A stretch of 64,000 nt of DNA from Spirosoma endbachense (lineage in GTDB: Bacteria; Bacteroidota; Bacteroidia; Cytophagales; Spirosomataceae). The stretch is from positions 6,871,018 to 6,935,017 of the forward strand of contig NZ_CP045997.1 in assembly GCF_010233585.1 (NCBI RefSeq), written 5' to 3'. Numbering within the stretch: the stretch's first letter is position 1; each line of letters opens with the position of its first letter. The translations under genes and the position numbers were made by a program. The notes beneath the pieces were generated by a model. The model was not told the DNA's origin, searched no databases, and saw nothing but the letters and a program-made list of their open reading frames with translations. Shown here in pieces: positions 19,551 to 28,256 of this stretch.

Positions 19551-20230
19551 TAGCGAAAGTATTTATTGATAAATACATCGATCAAAATATCGACGGCACC
19601 CTGCCAGCGCTGTCCTTTCACCTGGGAGTATTCGGTATAAATGATGTGAGTAGGACACTCAACATAGTGAAGCTGACACCGTCTTATTTGCATCAGGATT
19701 TCCGAAGCATGTGCCATTCGATTCTCTTTTAGCTGGATAGCATGCAGGGCATTCCGGTTCAAGACCCGGAAACCGTTGTGCGCGTCGGATAACCACAAAC
19801 CAGTAAGTAACCCATTTATAACTCGGGCCACGCGTAAAAGCAATCGACGTAAGCGCGGTATAGCCAGCAAATCCTCCTGGCGCATAAACCGGGAGCCTAA
19901 CACAACATCAACCTTCCGGGTCTTCAGTACGTCGATAAAACGATCTATATCCGCTGGATTATGCTGGCCGTCAGCATCAAAATGGACAACAATATCAGCT
20001 CCCTGTTGTAGGGCAAAGTCCATACCGGTTTGCAAAGCGGCTCCCTGCCCCAGATTGATGTCATGCCGGAGGTAATAGATAGGTAAGTCGCGCACAGCAT
20101 TAGCGGTATCGTCGGTAGAGGCATCATCAATGACAACAATATGATACTGATCACCTAAAGATCGAATCGTCTGACGAATAACTTTACCTTCATTGAAAGA
20201 CGGGATCAGGATATATATCTGCTCAGTCAT
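19550..20230 (-). CDS. Polyprenol-phosphate-type GT2 glycosyltransferase
   Basis: 226 residues from the ATG at 20228-20230 (MTEQIYILIPSFNEG). A longer frame from 20266 lies inside the upstream gene. The fold is that of dolichyl-phosphate mannosyltransferase: ILIPSFNEGKVI, VVIDDASTDDT, NLGQGAALQTG, and the DxD motif HFDADGQHNP. The signatures LGSRFM and SDAHNGFRVLNR follow. It would make a lipid-linked sugar on the cytoplasmic face. Its start overlaps the stop of the large membrane protein by 8 bases and its stop overlaps the DUF2304 start by 1 base, giving a three-gene coupled operon. Confidence 0.92.
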   Translation of the reverse strand: MTEQIYILIPSFNEGKVIRQTIRSLGDQYHIVVIDDASTDDTANAVRDLPIYYLRHDINLGQGAALQTGMDFALQQGADIVVHFDADGQHNPADIDRFIDVLKTRKVDVVLGSRFMRQEDLLAIPRLRRLLLRVARVINGLLTGLWLSDAHNGFRVLNRNALHAIQLKENRMAHASEILMQIRRCQLHYVECPTHIIYTEYSQVKGQRWQGAVDILIDVFINKYFR

Positions 20231-22316
20231 TAGTACGGTAGATTTCGAGGTTGCCCAGTTTTGCAACTTGTTTCATGCATCGAATTTCGACCGGCTGCGG
20301 CACTCGATCGAAAATAATATAGCGTACATTAAGCTGTCTAAGTTTAGGCGAACAAGGGTCGAGCGCTACCTGATAGCCATCTTCATACCCATTCTGCATA
20401 ATAACCGTATCGGGATGAGCCGGGTCGATATAGGTGTTATAAACAGAATGCGCATACCGGTTGTAGGCAGAGTCGCGTTTGGCGGTTGGATCCAGCACGT
20501 GCATAGTCTTGAAATCGGGCTGATTCTTCACTCCGCTTAACTGATTAACGCCTGTAGCAGTAACTAAGTACGTAATATACTGGTTTCCAAGAACTACCCA
20601 ACGGGCTTTTGGCTCCTTAAGGTGCAGTTCCCGCACTTTCTGGTAAAGGGCATTATCGGTGATCGGCGACATGCCTTTACCAACCGGATTAATCTTCAGA
20701 TTAGGCAGGGTAAATAGAGCCACTGCACTCACCACAGCAATTTCTTTATACTGAAAATTAACGACTGGCAGTAACAGGAAATTAAGGACAATGAAAAATA
20801 CCGTAGGCAAAAACAATTGATAGGTCTTATAAATGCCCTGGGCATCTTCCAGATTCAGCCAGGCGGCATAAATCATAAAGCCAATTACGCCCACTGAAAG
20901 CAAGGCCGCAACGGAACTACTGACCTTGATTTTCTTAGCATGAATATAGCTCATGTAAAGTATAGCCAGCACTACGTTGGCGATACCGAACGGAATTTGC
21001 GTTCGACGCGTCGGGCTAACATCCAACAGGGTTGCTTTGGCCAGGAAAGCGGGAAAGCCAACTTCAATCCAAATTAGCAGTACCAGTACGTACCCCAGAA
21101 TGATAGCCAGAAGAGGATCAATTTTTCTAGTTCGGGTAAAGTAAATCAGCGTACCTATGGCAATGACGGGCGTGAATGTAATGAAGTGCGATAATTCACA
21201 GATATTAAGCCACGTTTGCGGAAATCGTTGATCAGAGAGTAACCATCCGGCATAATATTCCGAAAACCAATTAGCAATAAAGCCGGTGCCGCCGGTTTCA
21301 CTACGTTTGCCGGGATAAACCGTATTAGACATGACATCGATGGTTGACTTTGCATCCAGATAATACATGTAAAAAACGACACCCATGACAGCAAAAGCTA
21401 CAGCAAAAACGCCCAGTTTCAACCAAAGTTTGCTTACTAACAGTTCTTTGTTGAAATGCCTCCAGGTATAACCGACCAACAAAAAGACCAGCAGATAACC
21501 CAAGGGCACCTGATAAGGCGGATACAGCGTCAGGGCAAACATAGAGAAGCACCAGAAAAACAAAACACCCGCAATCAGGATGGTTCTTGTCTTTGTTGAA
21601 AAGAACATGTAGGCCGATGCGATCAACATACCAAATCCCGAATAAATACTGGTCAGGAGAAAGAAAGACCACCAGGCCAGACCGGGAGAGAAAATCAACC
21701 AGAAAGCACCTAACACAGAAAGCCAGAACTGATTGCGTGTCAGCAGCATAAAAGACAACATAACCGAAATCAGCCCAAAACAAAGGATAAAATTCCAGCG
21801 CCAGGCAAAACCGTGATCAACATCGAACAGGTAAAAACCCCAGTAATCAGGTCTAAAAAACGAGATAAAGTGATTAATTGGGAAATAGCCAACCAGGGCT
21901 ACCTTTTCACCACCAATTGCCGGATTTTCAAGTGGGAAACCCTGATTTGCCTGCGACAACATAAAGGGCGCCAGAATCGCCCATTCATCCATACGTATGG
22001 GCTTGGGCTTACCAGCTATGATACCACGCCGGGCATCAGAACCATCAGGCATGGTCGTATTCCACATGCCAATTGACGAATAATTAATCTTTGCTACTGT
22101 AAGCAGAACAAATAACCCAATACAAATGCCAATGAACCATTTGACTCGCCTGTCGAATCGTATTAACTCAAAAGGTTGCTCAGAATCAGGCACATGCTTG
22201 AATTGAGGGGCAACAATAGATTCTGATAGAGCAGGATTTGCTGGCTGCGGCTTGAGCGGTTTTGTTACCTGACTGGTTGTAGGGACAGGATTAGGGCCTT
22301 TCCTTTTCTTTGACAT
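20223..22316 (-). CDS. Large polytopic membrane protein, GT-C-like
   Basis: 697 residues. A Pro/Lys-rich cytoplasmic tail (1-55) is followed by a first helix (WFIGICIGLFVLLTVA, about 60-75). A long loop then holds GSDARRGIIAGKPKPIRMDEWAI, where the MDE acidic pair sits at the expected GT-C catalytic position. About 11-12 more helices follow (to about 520), then a soluble extracytoplasmic C-terminal domain of about 165 residues. It could use the lipid-linked sugar made by the coupled GT2 enzyme, but activity is not shown. It is the first gene of the minus-strand operon. Confidence 0.8.
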   Translation of the reverse strand: MSKKRKGPNPVPTTSQVTKPLKPQPANPALSESIVAPQFKHVPDSEQPFELIRFDRRVKWFIGICIGLFVLLTVAKINYSSIGMWNTTMPDGSDARRGIIAGKPKPIRMDEWAILAPFMLSQANQGFPLENPAIGGEKVALVGYFPINHFISFFRPDYWGFYLFDVDHGFAWRWNFILCFGLISVMLSFMLLTRNQFWLSVLGAFWLIFSPGLAWWSFFLLTSIYSGFGMLIASAYMFFSTKTRTILIAGVLFFWCFSMFALTLYPPYQVPLGYLLVFLLVGYTWRHFNKELLVSKLWLKLGVFAVAFAVMGVVFYMYYLDAKSTIDVMSNTVYPGKRSETGGTGFIANWFSEYYAGWLLSDQRFPQTWLNICELSHFITFTPVIAIGTLIYFTRTRKIDPLLAIILGYVLVLLIWIEVGFPAFLAKATLLDVSPTRRTQIPFGIANVVLAILYMSYIHAKKIKVSSSVAALLSVGVIGFMIYAAWLNLEDAQGIYKTYQLFLPTVFFIVLNFLLLPVVNFQYKEIAVVSAVALFTLPNLKINPVGKGMSPITDNALYQKVRELHLKEPKARWVVLGNQYITYLVTATGVNQLSGVKNQPDFKTMHVLDPTAKRDSAYNRYAHSVYNTYIDPAHPDTVIMQNGYEDGYQVALDPCSPKLRQLNVRYIIFDRVPQPVEIRCMKQVAKLGNLEIYRTND

Positions 22317-22441
22317 GAGGTAGGGTTATCTATCTGATACGGGTTATGGGTATTCTCATTTTTACCTAATCAAACTTACCAATACCATGCCAGTTTGCCA
22401 AAATCAAGTAATGTGTTTATTAAAATAGGTAATTTGCCCGC

Positions 22442-23455
22442 ATGAATAACACGTTTGTGCGGCAGGTATTGCCGATTATCTTAGCTATTGGTTTACTGTG
22501 GTACGTTTTAAAAGATGTGCCGCTAAATGAATTATCGGCTCAGTTTCGGCAGGCGAATTTTCGATGGCTGGGTGTTGCTGGAATCATTATAGGTGCATAT
22601 CATATTGCACGAGCTGCCCGCTGGCAGCTTACCTTACAGGCGCTTGGCTATCAGCCTTCTCTATTTCGTACAACAATCGCTTTACTGGCAGGTTCGATGG
22701 CTAGCATGATCATTCCTGGTGCGGGCGAACTTACCCGTTGCGGCACATTGCAACGAACTGACGGTGTCCCAATTGCTCAGGGCTTAGGCTCTGTGGTGGC
22801 CGAGCGGGTCATTGATTTACTAACGCTCGTTCTATTGATTGGGCTAACGCTTTTCTTTGAGTTTAAGCGCGTTGGCCAATTTATTACTGACTTATTTAGC
22901 CCTCTATTATCGCGAATGACATCCAGCGGCCAATCCGGTATCATTCTTATCGTATTGTCGGGAATCAGTATCCTTCTGATTATTTTTTTCTACTGGCTGC
23001 TTCGGAATCCGACCTTTCGACAGCACCCCTTATCGAAACGATTAGGTACTATTGCCCTCAATATGGGCAAAGGCTTTATAGCTATTCAAAAACTGAAAAG
23101 CCCCATCTTGTTTATTGGCCTCACAATCGCGAGCTATGCATTGGCCTTTTTAAGTACATACACCCTCTTTTTTGCTTCTTCCCAAACCCTGTCACTTCCT
23201 CCGTCGGCTGCGCTAACCATTTTGACGGTGAGTTCTTTGGGAGGCATCGCTGTCCCGACGCAGGGTGGCGTCGGAACCTATCATTTTCTGGTCAGCCGGG
23301 TTCTTATGCTTTACGGTATGGATGAAACAGCCAGCGTTGTCATGGCAACGTTTCTTCATGCGGCCCAAACCGGTTTTTCGCTGCTGTTCAGCAGTATAAG
23401 TTTTCTGATTGTACCGATATTGGTCCGCCAGAAAGCAAAGCAAGTAGACGTATAA
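22442..23455 (+). CDS. Flippase-like protein (LPG-synthase TM / UPF0104 family)
   Basis: 337 residues with about eight hydrophobic helices. Signatures of PF03706 are present: ARAARWQLTLQALG, the SMASMIIPGAGELTRCG loop, VVAERVIDLLTLV and the C-terminal GGIAVPTQGGVGTYHFL. The family includes the transmembrane part of MprF and many stand-alone members thought to move lipids or lipid-linked sugars. No synthase domain is attached. It is divergent from the large membrane protein gene with a 125-base gap, which fits a role in the same glycan process. Confidence 0.9.
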   Translation: MNNTFVRQVLPIILAIGLLWYVLKDVPLNELSAQFRQANFRWLGVAGIIIGAYHIARAARWQLTLQALGYQPSLFRTTIALLAGSMASMIIPGAGELTRCGTLQRTDGVPIAQGLGSVVAERVIDLLTLVLLIGLTLFFEFKRVGQFITDLFSPLLSRMTSSGQSGIILIVLSGISILLIIFFYWLLRNPTFRQHPLSKRLGTIALNMGKGFIAIQKLKSPILFIGLTIASYALAFLSTYTLFFASSQTLSLPPSAALTILTVSSLGGIAVPTQGGVGTYHFLVSRVLMLYGMDETASVVMATFLHAAQTGFSLLFSSISFLIVPILVRQKAKQVDV

Positions 23456-23494
23456 GTGCGTTAGGATAAAAAGCCCCAACCAATCCTGAACGAA

Positions 23495-23809
23495 TCAATC
23501 CAAATGAAACACTGGTTCCAGTTGTTGAACAACGGGCGAGTTATCTGGATTGACGTCCATGAGGTCGGCCATATACTGCCACCAACGCTGCATGACTGGC
23601 AGTTCAGGTAATCGGGTGGCCGAATGTCCTTCCATGCGTTTCTGGACGCCAAACAAGGTGCCACTCGTCCGGTCCAGGTAAATCGAATAATCACGGATAC
23701 CTGCTTCTGTCAAAGCGGTCGACAATTCAGGCCATATTTCGTCGTGACGACGTTTGTATTCAGCCTCGACGCCCGGTTTGAGTTTCATTGTAAAAGCAAT
23801 TTCTTCCAT
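23495..23809 (-). CDS. rhaM: L-rhamnose mutarotase
   Basis: 104 residues from the ATG at 23807-23809, exactly the length of E. coli RhaM. A GTG nine codons upstream would overlap the GH106 stop and is not needed. The ferredoxin-like fold is shown by MEEIAFTMKLKPG, EYKRRHDEIWPEL (catalytic His), IRDYSIYLD and MQRWWQYMADLM. It interconverts alpha and beta L-rhamnopyranose. It lies 13 bases after GH106 and takes rhamnose released by that enzyme. rhaA, rhaB and rhaD and a transporter are not in the window. Confidence 0.93.
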   Translation of the reverse strand: MEEIAFTMKLKPGVEAEYKRRHDEIWPELSTALTEAGIRDYSIYLDRTSGTLFGVQKRMEGHSATRLPELPVMQRWWQYMADLMDVNPDNSPVVQQLEPVFHLD

Positions 23810-23822
23810 TGTTGGTTTAGGG

Positions 23823-26678
23823 TTATTTCTCGACACTGTCGGCCTTAGATACCTTCACTGGCGTAAGCGTTACGGGCCCGATCAACCCCGATTCTTTCGG
23901 TGTCCATCGTTCGGCGGTAAACAGGCCATTGGCATCCCGGTCTTCGCGGAGCCGGGGCGACATGTTGACGTTATAGAATTTCTTCCATTCCACATGCCGT
24001 TTGTCCATGTCTATAATCCGATTGGCCATGCCATTAGATACCGTAACAGTCAGTGTATTGGTATTTTTCAGCCAGGTTTCCGGAATGAAAAGCTGATAGT
24101 TGGGTCCAATTACTGTTTTAATGTCCTGATCATTGACCTGAATGCGGGCGCTCTCGGCCACTCGTCCCAGATTGAGTAGATATCCATCACCCGTTTCGGC
24201 TGGCTTCGCGAACGAGATGGTATACGTAGCTGCTCCTGAAAATGTTTTCCCCGTATCGCCTGCCATTTCGGTCCAGGATGCCAGCTTTTCTGTTTTAACG
24301 GTTGCTGGTAATGCCGGGCCTCCCGATACAAATCGAATTGTCCAGGTACCCGACATTTCCTGAGCTTTTCCTATCATTTTCAAATAGGGATAGTCTGAAT
24401 TACTGGCCAGCTTAGTCGACGTTTCCAGAATGCAGGACTCGCCGGGGGCAAGTTGCAGATAAACCTCATTCGTTGCATTTCTGGTTCGAAGCGCGGCTAT
24501 TCCCGTTTGTTCAGTCATTGGATTATACAAGGCGACTGACTTAGCCGACTGTTCTCCAGCAAGCGGAATCCATCCATCAACGGGTTTATCACCCCAATTG
24601 ACAATGAAGTAGTAATGGCCTGTTGCATGACGGCGTCGAATATACTGCAATCCATTATCCGCTAACGCTTCACGCTTTACCCCCGCCAGCGTTAACAGTC
24701 CATCGGCATCATTTCCAACCAGAAAAGACCCTTTGCCAATAACGGCCCGGCGAATACCGGCTTTTTCGGTATCGGCAAACGTTAACTGAGAAAGCAGCTT
24801 TTTAAACGCACGGCGCCTACTGTCAAGATTACCCAGGCCCGGTACATCGGCAGGTAACTGACCATTTACAACAATTGTGGCTCCATTTTTGGCCAGAGTC
24901 ATGAGTTGCGCAATCGTTTCGAGTGGAATGAACTCTGGAGCAGGCAATAAGATGGTCTGATAGGCTACCCCGCCGGTTTGAAGGATTCCATTCGTTGTTG
25001 AAACGGTAAGCAGCTGTTTGTCTGAAATGAAGTCGAAACCGTAACCTTTCTGCCAAAGCGATTCAGCAATACCGCCAACCGGCATTCCTGCAAAACCATG
25101 CTGAATACCATCGAAATGTTGTAACAGCACTTTGCCGGGACGAGTGTAGGCGTCGTAAATCGGCAAGTACAGCAGCACATCATTATTGGGCTTCCCCAGC
25201 TGCAAAAACGACTGACACCGGGCTACGTACTGATTCAGTTTACCGAAATCGGTCCAGAAGGTATTATTCGGATTGACGTGTACAGCCGCATAAAACAACC
25301 AGCCCGGCCAGGCAGCCGACGCTGGAGAATAGTTTGTTCCGTGATAGAACGTATGATTGACACCACCCAGAAGAAACCGATCCATGGCTTTTTTCACATC
25401 GCTGAGTTTCGACAGAAAGTGTTCATTCTCCCAGGTTGCCGACTCAGACGATGTCAGCGGTTTACCGGTAACATGTGCCGCCGATGACGCGAATTTGATT
25501 CGTAGGATTTCCGTTCCTTCAATTTCGGGAATGTCGGTAGCGGCATACAGATCAAGAATGTTGGCCGGGGACCCATGCGCCTGATTTCGGATCAGGGCAC
25601 CTTTCCCCTTCGCCCAATCGTGCCACGTTTGGGTGTAGTTTTCCAGTAATAACTCCGAAATGGTTTCGCGGTAATCGCTCAATACCCGCTTATTGATGTC
25701 TTCAGTGGCTTTCCCAAACAGAGCTGGTAAATACTGTTTGAGATCATAACCGCGCCGTTGCTTAAATTCGGTGAACATAGCCGGAGTCCAGTTTCCTTCA
25801 CCCTGTGCATCATCTACCTCATACGAATCATTGAAAAATGCCCGTATTGGCAAACTCTTCCGTCCTTTAAAGGCTTCGTCAAAATGGCGCAGATAACGCT
25901 GTGTGGCAGCCTTCGAGAAATGATCGATTACGTCGCCTTCACCACCGGGTCCGGCCCGCTCGACCTGTTTACCATGCCAGCCCTCAAACACGGCATAAAG
26001 CATCCAGTTATCTGCCGGGGCCGTCCAGTTCAACTTCCCGGACCCATCGACGAATCTGGTCAGATCAATTGCCTGCCCTTTCTCTGAATAGGCCATTAGT
26101 GTCTGGAGTGGCAGCGGTTTCTCGAAGCGTACCTGATCGAACGCGTGAAGTTGCAGATCAGGATTTTTTGCCACTGGCTCAACCAGTTCTTTACTATCAA
26201 TGGGTTGCCCAACTACCCGGAGAATGGGCTTCTGTATATACGTAACCGCTTCGGCCAAACGCTCCCCGCTTTTCAGGCTATAGGTTTTATAGGCGACATA
26301 CTTGCAGGCGTCTTCTGATGTGACCCATGGCCCACCAAACGGCCAACCCGACGCCTGCGCCATATCTACACCCATATTGAGTCGCTTAGCCTCGGCAAGT
26401 GTATGATCCAGGCGATCCAGCCAGGTCGGCGACAGAAAATTGATAAACTCCTTTTCGGCCCCTTTTACGCCATAGATCGGTGTAATTTCGACTCCGCCCA
26501 ATCCTGCTTTCTGATACTCTTCCAGCAATCGGGTCAGGTTTTTATCATTGACCGCGCTCCCCATCCACCACCGGGTCCAGGGTTTAGTCTGTTGAGTTAG
26601 GGTGGGCCAGCGCGGTTGGGCCAGAATTGATCCCGCTGTTATGCCCATCAGTAACCCTAGAAGCAGGGATTTTCTCAT
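23823..26678 (-). CDS. Glycoside hydrolase family 106 (alpha-L-rhamnosidase type)
   Basis: 951 residues with a Sec signal peptide (1-20, SILAQ). The start of the mature protein (KPWTRWWMGSAVNDKNLT) and the segment GLGGVEITPIYGVKG are hallmarks of GH106. Further conserved patches are MAQASGWPFGGPWVT, FNDSYEVDDAQGEGNW and HGSPANILDLYA. A C-terminal beta-sandwich with carbohydrate-binding features (about 780-930) ends the protein. GH106 enzymes remove terminal alpha-L-rhamnose from pectin and flavonoid glycosides by inversion. The protein acts in the periplasm. Its ATG overlaps the GH105 stop by 4 bases. Confidence 0.93.
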   Translation of the reverse strand: MRKSLLLGLLMGITAGSILAQPRWPTLTQQTKPWTRWWMGSAVNDKNLTRLLEEYQKAGLGGVEITPIYGVKGAEKEFINFLSPTWLDRLDHTLAEAKRLNMGVDMAQASGWPFGGPWVTSEDACKYVAYKTYSLKSGERLAEAVTYIQKPILRVVGQPIDSKELVEPVAKNPDLQLHAFDQVRFEKPLPLQTLMAYSEKGQAIDLTRFVDGSGKLNWTAPADNWMLYAVFEGWHGKQVERAGPGGEGDVIDHFSKAATQRYLRHFDEAFKGRKSLPIRAFFNDSYEVDDAQGEGNWTPAMFTEFKQRRGYDLKQYLPALFGKATEDINKRVLSDYRETISELLLENYTQTWHDWAKGKGALIRNQAHGSPANILDLYAATDIPEIEGTEILRIKFASSAAHVTGKPLTSSESATWENEHFLSKLSDVKKAMDRFLLGGVNHTFYHGTNYSPASAAWPGWLFYAAVHVNPNNTFWTDFGKLNQYVARCQSFLQLGKPNNDVLLYLPIYDAYTRPGKVLLQHFDGIQHGFAGMPVGGIAESLWQKGYGFDFISDKQLLTVSTTNGILQTGGVAYQTILLPAPEFIPLETIAQLMTLAKNGATIVVNGQLPADVPGLGNLDSRRRAFKKLLSQLTFADTEKAGIRRAVIGKGSFLVGNDADGLLTLAGVKREALADNGLQYIRRRHATGHYYFIVNWGDKPVDGWIPLAGEQSAKSVALYNPMTEQTGIAALRTRNATNEVYLQLAPGESCILETSTKLASNSDYPYLKMIGKAQEMSGTWTIRFVSGGPALPATVKTEKLASWTEMAGDTGKTFSGAATYTISFAKPAETGDGYLLNLGRVAESARIQVNDQDIKTVIGPNYQLFIPETWLKNTNTLTVTVSNGMANRIIDMDKRHVEWKKFYNVNMSPRLREDRDANGLFTAERWTPKESGLIGPVTLTPVKVSKADSVEK

Positions 26679-27805
26679 TTCAACTTACACAATTCGCTCC
26701 CTGCCAGCAGGAAACAGCCTAATCCATAATCTTCAAAATCGGGTGTGCTGTCGTAGGTTACAGGCTGGCCATCCTTGGGCTCCTTACCCGTTCCCTGTAC
26801 ATAACCCAACTTGCCATCTGGATGGACGCAGTCGGTAACCATGGCCTTCCAGGCTTTGGTCACGATTGGCGCATAGGTTTTACGGTCCAGCAAGCCCTTA
26901 TTCATTCCCCAGGCCATACCATAGGTAAACAAAGCTGTTCCGGATAATTCTTTCCCACCATAGTTCGTTGGATCGAGCAGGCTCACATTCCAGAAACCGT
27001 CTGGTCGCTGAATGGGCACCAGCGCCCGCATCATGTCGAGATACATTTGCTGGTATTCCTCGCGGTGGGGGGCATTTTTGGGCATAATATCGAGCACACG
27101 AACCAGAGCGGCTACTATCCAGCCATTTCCCCGTGACCAGTAGCAGTCTTTCCCGTTCGGCTCTTTGTAGGGAGGTACAAAATCCTTGTCGCGCCACCAC
27201 AGGTGATCTTTCGGATTGTAAAGTCCATTACCCCCATGTTGCGTTTTCGAGAACTGATACATCTGATACATCTTCTCAAAATACGCGTTGTCGGAATAGA
27301 TAACGCCCAATTTGGCAAAGACAGGCATGGCCATTTGCAGGGCATCGATCCAGTTCCAGTCGTCGATTTTCCGGCTTGCCACCATTGAATCGATGGAGAT
27401 TTTGATATCATGAATGCGTTCCGGCTTCTTATCGATCAGGTACAAATCAATGTAGGTCTGCCCACAGCATTGGTCATCAGCATTACGGGTTTTTGTTCCC
27501 GAACGCATTCCCCAATGGTGCTTTTCACTCCAATCGACAGCATAATCGTAATAGCGTGGCTGCCGGTCGGTCTTATACAAATCCATCAATCCCTCGTAAT
27601 AAACAGCCCGTGTCCAGATGTTACTGGGCCGGGTTTTATTCGTTACGATTTCCTTACCGGTGTCCGGCCACTTTTTCATAAAGTAGTCGTTCGCCAGTGT
27701 CATTTTGGCCAGTATTTCTTTCTTTTCGGGCAATTTCTGAGCATTAGTCTGGCTGCCCACCAGCATTATAAGCAAGCCAATACAGGCTAATTTTTTATAA
27801 ATCAT
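26675..27805 (-). CDS. Glycoside hydrolase family 105 (unsaturated rhamnogalacturonyl hydrolase)
   Basis: 376 residues with a signal peptide (1-22, SQTNAQ) and an (alpha/alpha)6 barrel. Family markers are NIWTRAVYYEGLMDLY, the catalytic region NADDQCCGQTY with Asp110/Asp111, YWSRGNGWIVAALVRVL and SGTALFTYGMAWG. GH105 removes unsaturated uronic acid from lyase products of rhamnogalacturonan or similar polysaccharides. It is the first gene of a compact GH105-GH106-rhaM operon. This pairing points to cleavage of alternating uronate-rhamnose oligosaccharides in the periplasm. Confidence 0.94.
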   Translation of the reverse strand: MIYKKLACIGLLIMLVGSQTNAQKLPEKKEILAKMTLANDYFMKKWPDTGKEIVTNKTRPSNIWTRAVYYEGLMDLYKTDRQPRYYDYAVDWSEKHHWGMRSGTKTRNADDQCCGQTYIDLYLIDKKPERIHDIKISIDSMVASRKIDDWNWIDALQMAMPVFAKLGVIYSDNAYFEKMYQMYQFSKTQHGGNGLYNPKDHLWWRDKDFVPPYKEPNGKDCYWSRGNGWIVAALVRVLDIMPKNAPHREEYQQMYLDMMRALVPIQRPDGFWNVSLLDPTNYGGKELSGTALFTYGMAWGMNKGLLDRKTYAPIVTKAWKAMVTDCVHPDGKLGYVQGTGKEPKDGQPVTYDSTPDFEDYGLGCFLLAGSELCKLK

Positions 27806-28185
27806 CTTCCTGTTTGTTCAAAGGGATGGAATGTAATCCGCGCTAAACGATGCTGACAAAAGTAACTCCATTCGGTGTTGTTACTCTCATGTACCCTCCT
27901 ACCCACGAATACCTATTTGGTTTCACCCTATTCGTTTCAACGCTAAAACGATAGATATTCCCTGAAACGGAAATGATAAAAAATGGCAAACTTCAGGCAT
28001 TTGCAATTAGCGTCTAAAGCAGACTAATAGGGATGGGCGATTCAGTTTCTCCCATTTGCCAGGTAATCATGCGCACGAATACGTAGTCGCTTTAATGTGC
28101 TACCAGTAACAGAGCCAATGGTGTTCTGGTCAGAAAAATTATTATACAGCACTATATCTAATCCCCATTCCTGTTCAAAAAAAGT
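27806..28185. other. Intergenic region, no gene seen
   Basis: 380 bases between GH105 and the long hairpin. Besides the candidate -7 element it holds GTTTCA at about 27925 and TGAAAC at about 27962 as a loose inverted repeat, which could be an operator. There is no credible coding frame. Confidence 0.4.
27857..27864 (-). promoter_or_regulatory. Candidate -7 element of the rhamnoside operon
   Basis: Minus-strand TACTTTTG matches TAnnTTTG exactly, 52 bases upstream of the GH105 ATG. No TTG is seen at the ideal distance, which would fit a promoter that needs an activator; that is inference. Confidence 0.45.
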
Positions 28186-28254
28186 ATCAGGGTTTTCGCT
28201 TCGAGCCGTGCCACGGTTTAAAATCGTGGCACGGCTCGAAGCGAAAACCCTGAT
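28186..28254 (-). terminator. 30-bp perfect hairpin terminator of the amidohydrolase gene
   Basis: Bases 28186-28215 are perfectly complementary to 28225-28254, with a 9-base loop (GTTTAAAAT). The core reads GCCGTGCCACG / CGTGGCACGGC. It starts 2 bases after the amidohydrolase stop. On the minus strand the stem is followed after 2 bases by seven Ts, so it is a textbook Rho-independent terminator with an unusually long stem. The length and perfection suggest an inserted palindromic repeat. Confidence 0.85.
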
Positions 28255-28256
28255 GA

